From Psilocybe azurescens (taxonomy: Eukaryota > Basidiomycota > Agaricomycetes > Agaricales > Agrocybaceae): a stretch of 64,000 bases of DNA. Shown here piece by piece: positions 38,601 to 48,611 of this stretch; position 1 is the stretch's first letter, and the number at the start of each line of letters is the position of its first letter. The notes below the pieces were generated by a model. The model did not search any database and was not told the origin of the DNA. It worked only from the letters and a program-made list of their open reading frames with translations. Made by a program: the position numbers and the translations under genes. The DNA lies in the NCBI GenBank assembly GCA_023853785.1, contig JAJIRX010000032.1, positions 534,643 through 598,642 of the forward strand, read 5' to 3'.

Positions 38601-39317
38601 TGGCTATTGGTTTAGGACCTCCTGGAACAACAGGCACCCTTATCATAAGGCAAGTTATCTCTAGTATTGTGTGGCAATTGCTGACTGGGCAATCCCTCAC
38701 TCACGTTGGCTGTATTGCAAATTACAAGTATTTTATGGTCAGATCTAGTAGACCACCATATGCTGAGTTGTACACAAGATTCAATTGCCAATATGTTTGG
38801 TCCGTGGGGTGATCTCCCATATGGTGCAGTGATGTCTGATCTCTGAGCAGTTGATCACCTAATTTAGTGAACCATCTTTGTGAGGCCTGGGCACAGGGAT
38901 CACTTTTGCTAATTAATATGGTTTCCATCACTTGGTGATCTCTTGGTAAGAGACTGATGGGTGTTACCCCTTGTAAGAGCCAAGGTCACTTCTTAGGAGT
39001 TTTTCCTTGCATGGGACTAATAGCATGGTCAATGGTGCAGGTGATCACCTTGGGTGCTCAGTTAGGGCTGCTTTGATAGCTGTGCAGGACACTAAAGGTA
39101 GTCTTTGATTTGTAGTGCTGATTAATAGGCCACACTACCCTTTAGTTAGTTTGTAAGATTTACTATGCTTGTTGGTCCACTAGGAAGTGAAGTCTAAAAG
39201 CCTAATAATCTGGTGTATCTCCTACCCTTCACTAGTATAATATACTAGCTTATTACAGATAACAACCACAAAAATAAAGGCCTCTGTGTCTCACTATAAA
39301 TTGTAAGCTCAGAATGG
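35658..39317. other. AT-rich repeat-derived DNA without genes
   Basis: No frame above about 75 codons and no domain. Contains a cluster of GGTGATCACC-like palindromes (37.7-39.05 kb) and short direct repeats (for example TTAGGGTCACTAT at about 37264 and 37362). Probably old, unclassified transposon remains. Confidence 0.45.
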
Positions 39318-40722
39318 TTTACACCCTTTCACCATGATGCATGAGAACCTGTATCACACTCTGCAAGACCTCTAGAGTACTTCAGCACTAAGTCTTTAAT
39401 TGTATATATCACATGTAGTTAGTGCATGCTAATTTTAGAACACACAACCAACTGCACTGTTTCTCAACTTCAGCTAACACCTTTCTCTTCCTCTGTTGTT
39501 CTTTGGTCAACATGTAGTTGCATCTTTTACAGATAGTATATTGTTGTTTACAATAGCTAGCCCAACCACCCAGTATTTAGACATAATTATACCATTTATA
39601 CTGCTTAGCTGTGAGCCAATATTGCTTATTTTGTAGTTTCCTTCATCCTTCATAAATGTATCACAGCTCACTTATATACATCTGGATGCTGAAAATTTCA
39701 GGTACTCTTCATTATGCATCCTTTTACACAGTTAGCCATGCAACAGTCTCTTCAACAGTAAAGAAACCTTGATTTGTCCTTCCCTCTGTTGTTATTCCAG
39801 ACATTACCAACTTCAAGATTGCAGATGTACCCCCAGAATGATTCATCAATATTGACCCACCCAAATCATTTGACATCAACAAGCAGACTGGGACATCTTG
39901 TCACCCAACTAACCCCAGACAGCTGAGTCCTGGGGTTTACCAAAGAATGACAGTTACATGTTATTCATGTGGAAACTGGGACATATGCAACAACAATACC
40001 CCAAATTCAGCTGCAACTATGATCATTTCTTATCTGATTCATTCTTACATTTGACTTATGTCTTAATAGTAGATACTGGACTCTGACTCACATTGATACT
40101 GTTATGATGCATTCCTTCATCTGACTCACTTATGACTCACATTGTACTGGTTAGTTGTAGATACTCAAATGCTTAAATAACCAGTAAATGCAATGACTGT
40201 TCTTTAACTAGTTCTTGTGAATCATATCTCTACTTACTCAATAATACTTGAAACACTTTTGTTCTCAATTATTTGACTGTCACCTTTATCCACGCACATT
40301 GAAGAGACCATTGCATGGCTAGCTGTGTAGAGAAATAAATAATGGAGAGTAGCTGGATTTTTGGCATCCAGATGTATATAAGTGGGCAGTAATACATTCA
40401 CAAATGATGAGGGAAACTACAAAATACACAATATTGGCTCACAGCTAAGCAGTATGAATAGCATATTTATTAATGTCTAAATACTCTGCAGTTGGGCTAG
40501 CTATTGTAAACAACAAAATACTAACTGTAAAAGGATGTAACTATGCATTGACTAAGGAATGACAAAGGAAGTGAAAGGTGTTTAGCTGAAGCCAAACCAC
40601 AGTGCAGTCTGTTGCATATTCTAAAATTAGCATACACTAACTACTTGTGATACAATTAAAGACTTAGCACTGAAGTACTCTAGAGGTCTTGCAGAGTGCA
40701 ATACAGGTCTTTATGCATCACA
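39318..40722. repeat. Long inverted repeat (arms about 430 bp) enclosing a gypsy fragment
   Basis: The left arm (about 39318-39755) and right arm (about 40300-40722) are reverse complements with scattered mismatches and small indels; long shared words include TTGTTTACAATAGCTAGCCC and CTGCTTAGCTGTGAGCCAAT. The spacer of about 545 bp is a decayed piece of the gypsy family found intact at 48 kb. Origin could be a foldback element or an inverted duplication. Confidence 0.8.
39765..40299 (+). pseudogene. Decayed gypsy 3' end: zinc-knuckle ORF plus partial LTR
   Basis: From about 39880 the sequence parallels 54167-54318 of the intact element, including the first zinc knuckle, here CYSCGN followed by a one-base loss. 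From about 40100 (TGTTATGATGC) it parallels the LTR with an internal deletion, ending in TTTATCCACGCACATTGAAG, close to the LTR 3' end. It is too diverged to code. Confidence 0.75.
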
Positions 40723-42046
40723 GATTATTAAAATGAACCAGCTTAGCCCTCATTTAATGAGTCTGATTGCAGTATTGAGCAATGGCAGCTTTAGCTGTTC
40801 CAAAACATGAAGGAAAACAAGGACTGCCAAGTAAGTCTTCATATTCTGGAGGCAATAATAAGTGTAATTCCATGATGCATGTGCATCTAGCTGAGTGGAT
40901 CAGAGTATACAAATATGAAGAGTATTCTCAACCAATAGGATAAAAAAAATAATGCATGGCCTGATGCAAGGTGCCAAGCTGATAAACAAATTGAATAACA
41001 TGGCATAAACAGACAAACCCATTGTCAGCTGGGTTCCTAGGTGAATATTAAAGACATTTTACTATTGACATTGTGGTCTGTATATCTATAGAAATAACAG
41101 CTAAATAGTACCAAGCACTATCTGGGCACACAATGACTATATAGATTATTTATTATTGATCTGATTGGTTGTAGAAAGGCTTATAGTTTGCAAAACATGT
41201 AGCTTGGGGGTTTGTAACAGTGATTTGACTTACTAAATTATTCTCCAATATTGTATGTACATATAGCCCTAACTTTCTATAGACACTCAAAAGCATACAA
41301 ATTGGTAGATTCAGCTCTCTTTGACTTTCTAATAATTTTTTGGCTTAAAATGTACATTTATACTCTATTGCAGTATACAATGGATTTCTCAAAATTCAGT
41401 TGACTGGCTATCTTACTTGATAAGAACGAGGCCTTTTATTTTCAATGAGCCCACTCAGAAATGTCATCAGATTACATAATAGTGATTACTTTTTTTTGGC
41501 TACAAGTAAGAATTGATGGGAACAATAAATCAATTTCATGTCATTGATTGCTGGCTTAATAATTATTACAACTTGATGCTAGAAAACACTTTTATAATAA
41601 CAAGTCCTTCTAAAAAAAGTTTGTTTTTAGTTCTTTAGACATTCCAGAAGACATATGCAGCTATTTAAGTAGTATTTAAATGATCAGAAGTGAGTAGATA
41701 ATAAGAGATATTCAAGAGATGAATGAAATCAATAATAAGATTGATGGCTCACAACACAAATTTGGAGTGTATAAATAAACCACCAATCTGAATTTCAACA
41801 TTTAACAGATTTCAATTGAGCATTATTTAATGTCTAATTGGGTGTTAAATAACACTTGATTAAGCATTAGACCATTCTAGACATGACACCAGAGCCCAGC
41901 TTTTTGGTCTATGATCATCTTGATTCATGATTTCAGCAGATAGAATTCACAAGGTTTGGCAGAAAATTTATGCAAATAGTGAAGTTTGATAAAACCTCAC
42001 CATGATTACACTTGACTGCATTCAAACATTTGATGTGGGTCATTTA
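40723..42046. other. AT-rich DNA without genes
   Basis: No coding signal or defined repeat seen. Confidence 0.4.
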
Positions 42047-42572
42047 CAGTGACTTAAAAACTGTCTGAACATTTTTGAAATTGAACTTAAATTGACTATA
42101 ACACCATGTAATCCTTATAAAATTGTATAATTTAAAATGTACTGGAAAGCCCTGGATCATAGCTTTCAGGAGATATAACATATGTTTGTATTTGTTTGGT
42201 TTATCTATTATTATTAACTACTTTATAAAATTAACACATCCAAGCAGTATTTTTGCAGCCTGTTGGAATATGGGTATCTATATAAACTAGATAGTACTTT
42301 GTGTGATCCCACTTTTCCTTCAAAACATCTAAAACTCTTCTAGACATACTATTGATCAATTTCACACAGTCTTCCTTGGATATTTCTCCTATTCCTCTAG
42401 TATTCTGCTCTACAACTCCTGGATACTTTTTGGAGCATTTTCATATTCTACAAAGCACATTTTGAGAATATGTTATAAAATTTCAATTGAATTGAGGTCT
42501 GGGATTGTGCTAGCCAGTCCAAAAGCTCTATTTTATGGTCTTTAAGCCTTTCTTGAGCTTTTTGGATGTGTG

Positions 42573-43235
42573 CTAGAGATCATTATCTTGCTGAAAGATG
42601 AAATCATCCTGATCAAGGTTGTAATACTCCAGTGTTTGGAAGACATGGTCATCCAAAATACTCACATAGAATTCTCTATCCATCTTGCTTTCTATCCTGC
42701 ACATGTAGCCAACACCATTTGCTGTTATACAGCTCCAAATCATTATATATTCTCTTCCAAATTTAATGGTTTTCTGTACATGCCAAGTTTGAAGATGTAA
42801 ACCAGCCTTTTTCCATACCCACTGCCTTCCATCTGACCCAAACCAATTGATCTTGGTCTCATCTGCAAACATACCATGTTTCCAGTCTTTTCTGTCTAAT
42901 TTTTGTACTTCTGGACAAATTTCAAACAAGCCTTTCTACAGTTCATGGAGAGAAATGGCTTTTTGACCTTGATTTGTGCTACAAGATCCTCTTTTTGAGA
43001 GAATTTTGAATGGTTTGGATGGAGATACATATATTGGTGATAGTGGAAAGCTTGCAGCAGAGTTGTGTAGCAGTATCAGTCTTTCCAGTGGGGATAAGTC
43101 AAGCTAGGTAACAGTGGTCATGGGGGTGATCTTAGAAAACACCTAAGTTTGACATCAATTTTGCAAATAAAATCACCATTTCCAGTATAAAAATGATGTT
43201 AGAGTATAATTTAGAAGAAAGAGGATGCATGACTG
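42573..43235 (-). pseudogene. Tc1-type transposase remnant
   Basis: The longest open piece (42573-42929) reads DWKHGMFADETKINWFGSDG, IMIWSCITANGVGYMCRIES and FIFQQDNDL, the first two parts of a DDE domain. The N-terminal start region lies near 43235 (reads MHPLSS on the minus strand) and the C-terminal part with the final Glu is broken by stops and shifts. Inactive. Confidence 0.85.
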
Positions 43236-43358
43236 TGTAGCAGAAAGTAATGGGCTATAAACTTGGGGAATATACAGTTTTAGTCTTGTTTATATACCTC
43301 AAACATGTTTTTATTCATTTGATATATTTTTGTATGTTTACAATTTAAAAAAACCTTA

Positions 43359-43866
43359 GAGTCTGTCCAGCAACAAAAATGCAGGCCCATTTTCATTTTG
43401 ATGGTATTCTCATTATTCCCACATGCCCCAAGGTGGAATGGCTGTGTGATTTCTAGTTTGATTGTGACAGGTCCAAATAGGCACAACACCAGCACAAGCA
43501 ACAACAATGTCTGATAGGTGCTTGTTGCTGTCCACCTCTCAGTCCCACTGCTTGACATAGATCTTAAGTACATCTAATTATAAAGACTTAAGTACGTCAA
43601 AAGTTTTATACAAAATTTTATGTATACATATGAGATTGTGCCAGCTATTCCATCAGAAGGGTATTGTTAGAGTATGTTTGCTGTTTCCAACGATGAGCTG
43701 GACCAAAGCTGGGTACTGCTGGAGAGGGTAATAGTGAGATGATGTGACCAGGGATTTAATGCTCAAACAATTTAATAATATTCATTACCTGTGGAATAAC
43801 ACCAATGTACCATCAGAATGAAAATGTAGTGAAAATGCACCTGCATTTTTGTTGCCAGGCAGACTC
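43359..43866. mobile_element. Nested MITE with TTA target duplication (PIF/Harbinger-like), 508 bp
   Basis: Ends are inverted repeats starting GAGTCTG and sharing CAACAAAAATGCAGG (43371-43385 and complement near 43840-43854); repeat similarity extends about 45 bp. It is flanked by TTA at 43356-43358 and 43867-43869. The other Tc1 copy has the uninterrupted site with a single TAA at the matching position (about 45576), showing that this is an insertion. No coding capacity. Confidence 0.88.
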
Positions 43867-44099
43867 TTATTGTGTTGATTCCAACAGGCCACAAAGAAAC
43901 TGTCTGAATGTGTTAATTTTATAAAGTATTTAATAATAATAGATAAACCAAACAAATACAGACATATATTATATCTCCTGAAAGCTGTGATCTAGGGCTT
44001 TCCAGCATATTTTAAATCATATAATTTCATAAGGATTACATGGTGTTATAGTCAATTTAAATTCAATTTCAAAACATCTGAACAGTTTTTGAGTCACTG

Positions 44100-45346
44100 T
44101 ATATCAACACACCTTATTTCATTCTCTTTTCCTTTTATCTCTCTTCCCATCATTGTTCAGAAGCCCACACTTTCTTTTTGCTTTCTTATTCTTTTCATCT
44201 TTTTTATTTTTTTCTATTATTTCAAAGTTTAACAATAGCACAATCAAAAATAACCAGCTCTAAGTAACAATGGCAAACAATATTTTTGCTTGAATTACCA
44301 GCTTGCTAACTTACCATATAAAATACCTTTTGGTTTCTTCTTTCTTGCTTCACACTAGAAAAACATCTTCTGTAGAAGCTTTTTCAGACTAGTGGAAATG
44401 GCACTGCAGTAAAGATATGCTCAGCTATATACAGTGGCTCAAAAAACTGTAGTGCTGTTCTGCATCCTGCTCACTACTTTATTTCAGCTATCCATCACCA
44501 CGTCTTCTTTTCATTGCTATGACACTGATGTTTCTGACATCCACTATCCGAGGACTGTGAGAGTTTGTACAAATTGAGTTGAGTTTATAACATTTTACAG
44601 ATTGCTGTGGGTAACAGTTTACTAAGTATGAGAGGGGATATGAATATTAAATACACAAGGGTGTTTCTTTAGAGAATGAATAAGCAGTAAGAGGGTACCT
44701 TAGTTAGTGCAAGAGCTGTAACTAAGTAGTTCAATACTATTTAATAATATTTAGCACAAAGCTGTAAATATGTCTTCTAGGTTTTAAGTAAGCAATTTAG
44801 CACAGGGCTGTAAATTGTGTACTTAGAAATTTCTTAATGCCTTTGAAAGCACTTTAAAACAAGGTGGGAAAAATATATGATATTTTGCTCTTTTTCAAGC
44901 TCTGGTTTATATACTGTAATACTAATTCACATGCCTCAGTGTTCTCTCTTTTGGCCTTGAAGGATGAACACTTCTTTATGAAAAAAAGCTCCTTCTCAAA
45001 TGCCTGGGTGCAGGCCATAAATAGCCGAACCCATGGTTTGGTTGCTTTTTTAGGAATGTCCAGGTTGTTTGTTAAGAAGCTTTAAAGACAAACAATAACC
45101 TCAGTGTGCTGAGGTTTTGAAGTCTGTTACAGGTCGATATCTATATTTATGTGATTCAAAAGGTTTCTAGCACTTTTTAAAGCACAAAAATAAGAAGGAA
45201 TGATGGATATGTTTTAAAGTAAAATTTGTCTAAACTTAGTTAGTTGTGAAGGGTTTACTCTAAGTAATTCCTTGAGTTAATGTGAGAGTGTAGGTACCAT
45301 AACAAGGACTGCCTACAATACCAATCTCTGTGGTATCCAGTGCATA
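44100..45346. other. AT-rich DNA without genes
   Basis: One end-like fragment (TA then CAGTGGCTCAAAAAACTG at 44432-44449) resembles the Tc1-family terminus but no partner end was found. Nothing else supported. Confidence 0.4.
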
Positions 45347-46962
45347 CAGTGACTCAAAAACTGTCCAGATGTTTTGGAAATTGAACTTAAATTGACTATA
45401 GTGTCATGTAATCTTAATGAAATTACATGATTCAAAATGTACTGGAAATCCCTGCATCACAGCTTTCAGGAGGTATAATATATGTTTGTATTTGTTTGGT
45501 ATATCTATTATTATTAAATACTTTATGAAAATAACACATCTGGACAGTTTCTTTGCGCTCGTTGGAATCAATGAAATAAGGTTTTGTTTAATTGTAAACA
45601 TGCAAAAACAATATCAAATAATTGAAAACATGTTTAAGATATATAAACAAGACTAAAACCATACATTCCCCCAGGTTTATACCCCACTATTCTCTGCTAC
45701 ACAGCCATGCATTCTCTCTCTCCTGAACTGCGCTCTAACATCATCTATATGCTGGAGAATGGTGATTCTATTCGGAAAATTGCTGCCAAACTTGGTGTTG
45801 GGAAGTCTACTATAGGGGAGATACGCTCTGGGATGGAGTTACCTATGAAGGGAAACCGTGGAGGCCATCCTTCTAAGCTCACTCCCATGACCGCTGCCAT
45901 CTGGTTCGATTTGTTACCACTGGAAAAGCCGATACTGCCACACAACTCCACCACCAGCTTCTCAATATAACAAACACATCTATCTCCATCCAAACCATTC
46001 AAATTCCCCTCAAAAAGAGGATCTTGTGGCAAGAGTCAAGGTCAAAAAGCCATTGCTCTCCAAGAACTATAGGAAGGCTTGCTTGGAATTTGCCCAGAAG
46101 TATGAACACTGGACAGAAGAAGACTGGAAACATGTTATGTTCACAGATGAGACCAAGATCAATCACATTGGGTCAGATGGAAAGCAGTGGGTGTGGAAAA
46201 AGGCCAGTTCTCCTCTCCAAACTCAGCATATACAGCAAACCATCAAATTTGGAGGAGGACATGTGATGATTTGGGGTTGTATGACAACAAGTGGTGTTGG
46301 ATACATGTGCAGAATAGAAGGCAGGATGGATGGAGAACTCTATGTGAGCATTTCAGATGACCATGTCTTTCAAACTCTGGAGTATTATGACCTCGATCGG
46401 GAAAACTTCATCTTCCAGCAGGATAATGATCCCAAGCACACATCCAAAAAGGCTCAAAAATGGTTTAAAGACCAAGAAGTAGAGCGTCTAGACTGGCCAG
46501 CATAATCCCCAGACCTCAATCCCATTGAACATCTGTGGCATATCCTCAAAATGCGCCTTGCAGAATATGAAAATGCTCCAAAGAGTATCCAGGAGTTGTG
46601 GGATAGAGTACAGGAGGAGTGGGAGAAAATACCCAAGGAGGACTGTGTGAAATTGATCAATAGTATGCCTAGAAGGGTTGCAGCTGTTTTGAGGGCAAAT
46701 GGAGGCCACACAAAGTACTAGTTTATATAGATACCCATATTCCAACGGGCTGCAAAGAAACTGTCCGGATGTGTTATTTTCATAAAGTATTTAATAATAA
46801 TAGATAAACCAAACAAACACAAACATATATTGTACCTCCTGAAAGCTGTGATGCAGGGATTTCCAGTACATTTTGAATCATGTAATTTCATTAAGATTAC
46901 ATGACACTATAGTCAATTTAAGTTCAATTTCCAAAACATCCGGACAGTTTTTTGAGTCACTG
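45347..46962 (+). mobile_element. Tc1/mariner element with 222-bp inverted repeats
   Basis: 1616 bp, flanked by TA at 45345-45346 and 46963-46964. The terminal inverted repeats (45347-45568 and 46739-46962) differ at only about eight positions. Each repeat carries a mirrored pair of the motif ACTGTCC(A/G)GATGT, once near the outer end and once near the inner end. One transposase frame lies inside. The near-identical ends suggest relatively recent movement. Confidence 0.93.
45707..46721 (+). pseudogene. DD34E transposase, frame-disrupted
   Basis: The N-terminal helix-turn-helix reads MHSLSPELRSNIIYMLENGD then SIRKIAAKLGVGKSTIGEIR. The DDE catalytic domain shows Asp in VMFTDETKI, Asp in IFQQDNDPKHTS and Glu in SPDLNPIEHLW, 34 residues after the second Asp. 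Breaks: a one-base loss in CCC at 45884-45886, a second near 45998-46005, and TAA at 46503-46505 just before SPDLNP where a sense codon is expected. The C-terminal region ends LRANGGHTKY with TAG at 46719-46721. Some breaks may be sequencing errors. Confidence 0.9.
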
Positions 46963-46964
46963 TA

Positions 46965-48152
46965 TATCTATAGGCTATAGGTAGTAAGATGAGGAATATA
47001 AGTCTGCTTTACAACTCATATTTTAAAATCTGCACACACTGTCTTTGTTTTTGTAGAACTCAACATCTAAAATATACTAAGTAAGACCAGAAATAATGGT
47101 AGTAAATACTTCAAAATATTTGTCTTGTCTGGGTCTTCAATGATTTCAAAAACAAATTTTCATTCTCCAGAAGTCCACAGCACTGTATTGATCAGCTTCT
47201 GGGGCTTCTTTCAGTGACTCATAGTTATATTTAAATAAATCACCTGCACAAAATAATGAATAAGCTGCTGACTCTTACTATAATTTTATTCTACTTGCAT
47301 TGAGAAAAATAAGACTTTCAACATGAGATTGCCTCAAAATATAATTTTTTGCTATGTCATGTGCAGATATCATAATTAAAACTGGCTGTTTTCCAAGAGA
47401 ACCTTGCACTGAATCAGCAATCATGTTAGATAATAAAAATCTGAAGTCTTGAAAAACAAAAAATCTAGAGAAATGTGACAGAAGAAAAAGTCACAGAAGT
47501 TTGGCATGGACTTCAGAACAGAACAGAACAGCACACAGAAGCTACAAAAACAGAAAAAGCAAGGTTAGAGAATGCAAGTTGTGGATCAATCACAATCAAG
47601 ATCTGCAAGGCACCAACTTGTTGGCCCAAGAAGACTGGCCCAGTGTTTCTTATACATATATACCTTCCACAGAATTTTTAGAAATTTCTGATACTGAGTT
47701 TGACACAGTCAGAAAAGCTGCATGAAATGCTCAAGAACATTTGTGAAAACAAGCAAGAAAGGATTGAGAGAGAGATGCCACAGAGATATAGCAGAAACTC
47801 CAGTCTTTATGAAAATTTTCAAAACTCTCTGATATTAAGTTTCAGGAAAGCCATGCAAAGTGTTTGAGAACATTCACAACAACACATGAGAGCAGGAACA
47901 CAGGGTGCATGACATGAGACACATCAGTGACTACTCATTTTGGAAATTGTTTTTAGCTAATAAGAATACATCTTTGTCTTCTGTGAGAAAATATCAAAAG
48001 TGCATTGTTATATTATAATATTGTAAACATTGTAGACTGCAATAACAGTAAATATCCTAAGGAACTATAAGCTGAACTGTAGATGTAGATGTAGCTATAG
48101 AAAGCAAGTAGATGGAAATGCAAACATAGATGATGACAGTTGTAGTTGAACA
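46965..48152. other. AT-rich DNA without genes
   Basis: No domain-bearing frame; short A-rich frames near 47.5 kb look accidental. Confidence 0.4.
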
Positions 48153-48445
48153 GTTGTTGTTATGGACACTTTATTTTCTTTTTGCTTTTGCTTTTTCTTT
48201 TCCTTTCTCTTTTCTTTTTCTTTTCCCTTTTCTTTGTCATCTGTCACATCATTGATACATCATTGTATGTTCTGATGAACTTTGCTTTCCATCATATCTA
48301 TGAAACTCCATCATATCTTTGATGGACTTTCACTTCTATCTTTTATGATACATCTTTCGATGAACGCTTGATCTGTTTCCTCTATTCTTATATACATCTG
48401 CTGATGAACATTCAAACTCGTTTCAACTTGCTGTGTGGTTCATAG

Positions 48446-48453
48446 TATTTATA
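48446..48453 (+). promoter_or_regulatory. LTR TATA-like box
   Basis: TATTTATA, 33 bp upstream of the proposed transcript start at 48479. Confidence 0.55.
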
Positions 48454-48478
48454 CCAGGAAGGATCCACTGTATTCTTT

Positions 48479-48489
48479 AGCTAGTTCTT
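48479..48489 (+). promoter_or_regulatory. Proposed transcript 5' end and self-primer
   Basis: AGCTAGTTCTT is the exact reverse complement of the 11 bases at 48596-48606. If transcription starts here, the RNA 5' end can fold back and prime reverse transcription, as in Tf1. Confidence 0.6.
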
Positions 48490-48595
48490 GAGAATCTAAC
48501 CTCCTCTTACTTGACACCACTTGGAACTCGCTGTTCTTGACTACTTGACTGTTGGCTTTATCCACGACGTGAATATAAGCTTGAAGTCGTAACAA

Positions 48596-48606
48596 AAGAA
48601 CTAGCT
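48596..48606 (+). other. Primer-binding site complementary to the element's own LTR
   Basis: AAGAACTAGCT begins one base after the LTR end, the normal primer-binding-site position. I do not recognise a match to a tRNA 3' end such as initiator Met. It is complementary to 48479-48489. Confidence 0.6.
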
Positions 48607-48611
48607 CATCT

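Larger units (their letters stand above)
42047..44099 (-). mobile_element. Older Tc1/mariner copy, interrupted by a MITE
   Basis: Begins CAGTGACTTAAAAACTG and ends in the complement CAGTTTTTGAGTCACTG, with TA at 42045-42046 and 44100-44101. Its ends and interior match the copy at 45347-46962 in opposite orientation. After removing the nested MITE and its duplicated TTA it is about 1.54 kb, close to the 1.62 kb of the other copy. Confidence 0.88.
48158..48594 (+). repeat. 5' LTR (437 bp)
   Basis: Starts TGTTATGGACAC and ends AGTCGTAACA. Contains a long T/C-rich tract (about 48171-48236), a TATTTATA box at 48446-48453 and the motif AGCTAGTTCTT at 48479-48489. It differs from the 3' LTR by a few bases plus small tract-length changes. 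Confidence 0.95.

Noticed and set aside
37774..39049. CRISPR-like or tandem array from GGTGATCACC
   Set aside because: Spacing is irregular, there is no conserved repeat longer than about 10 bp, and the context is a eukaryotic transposon island.
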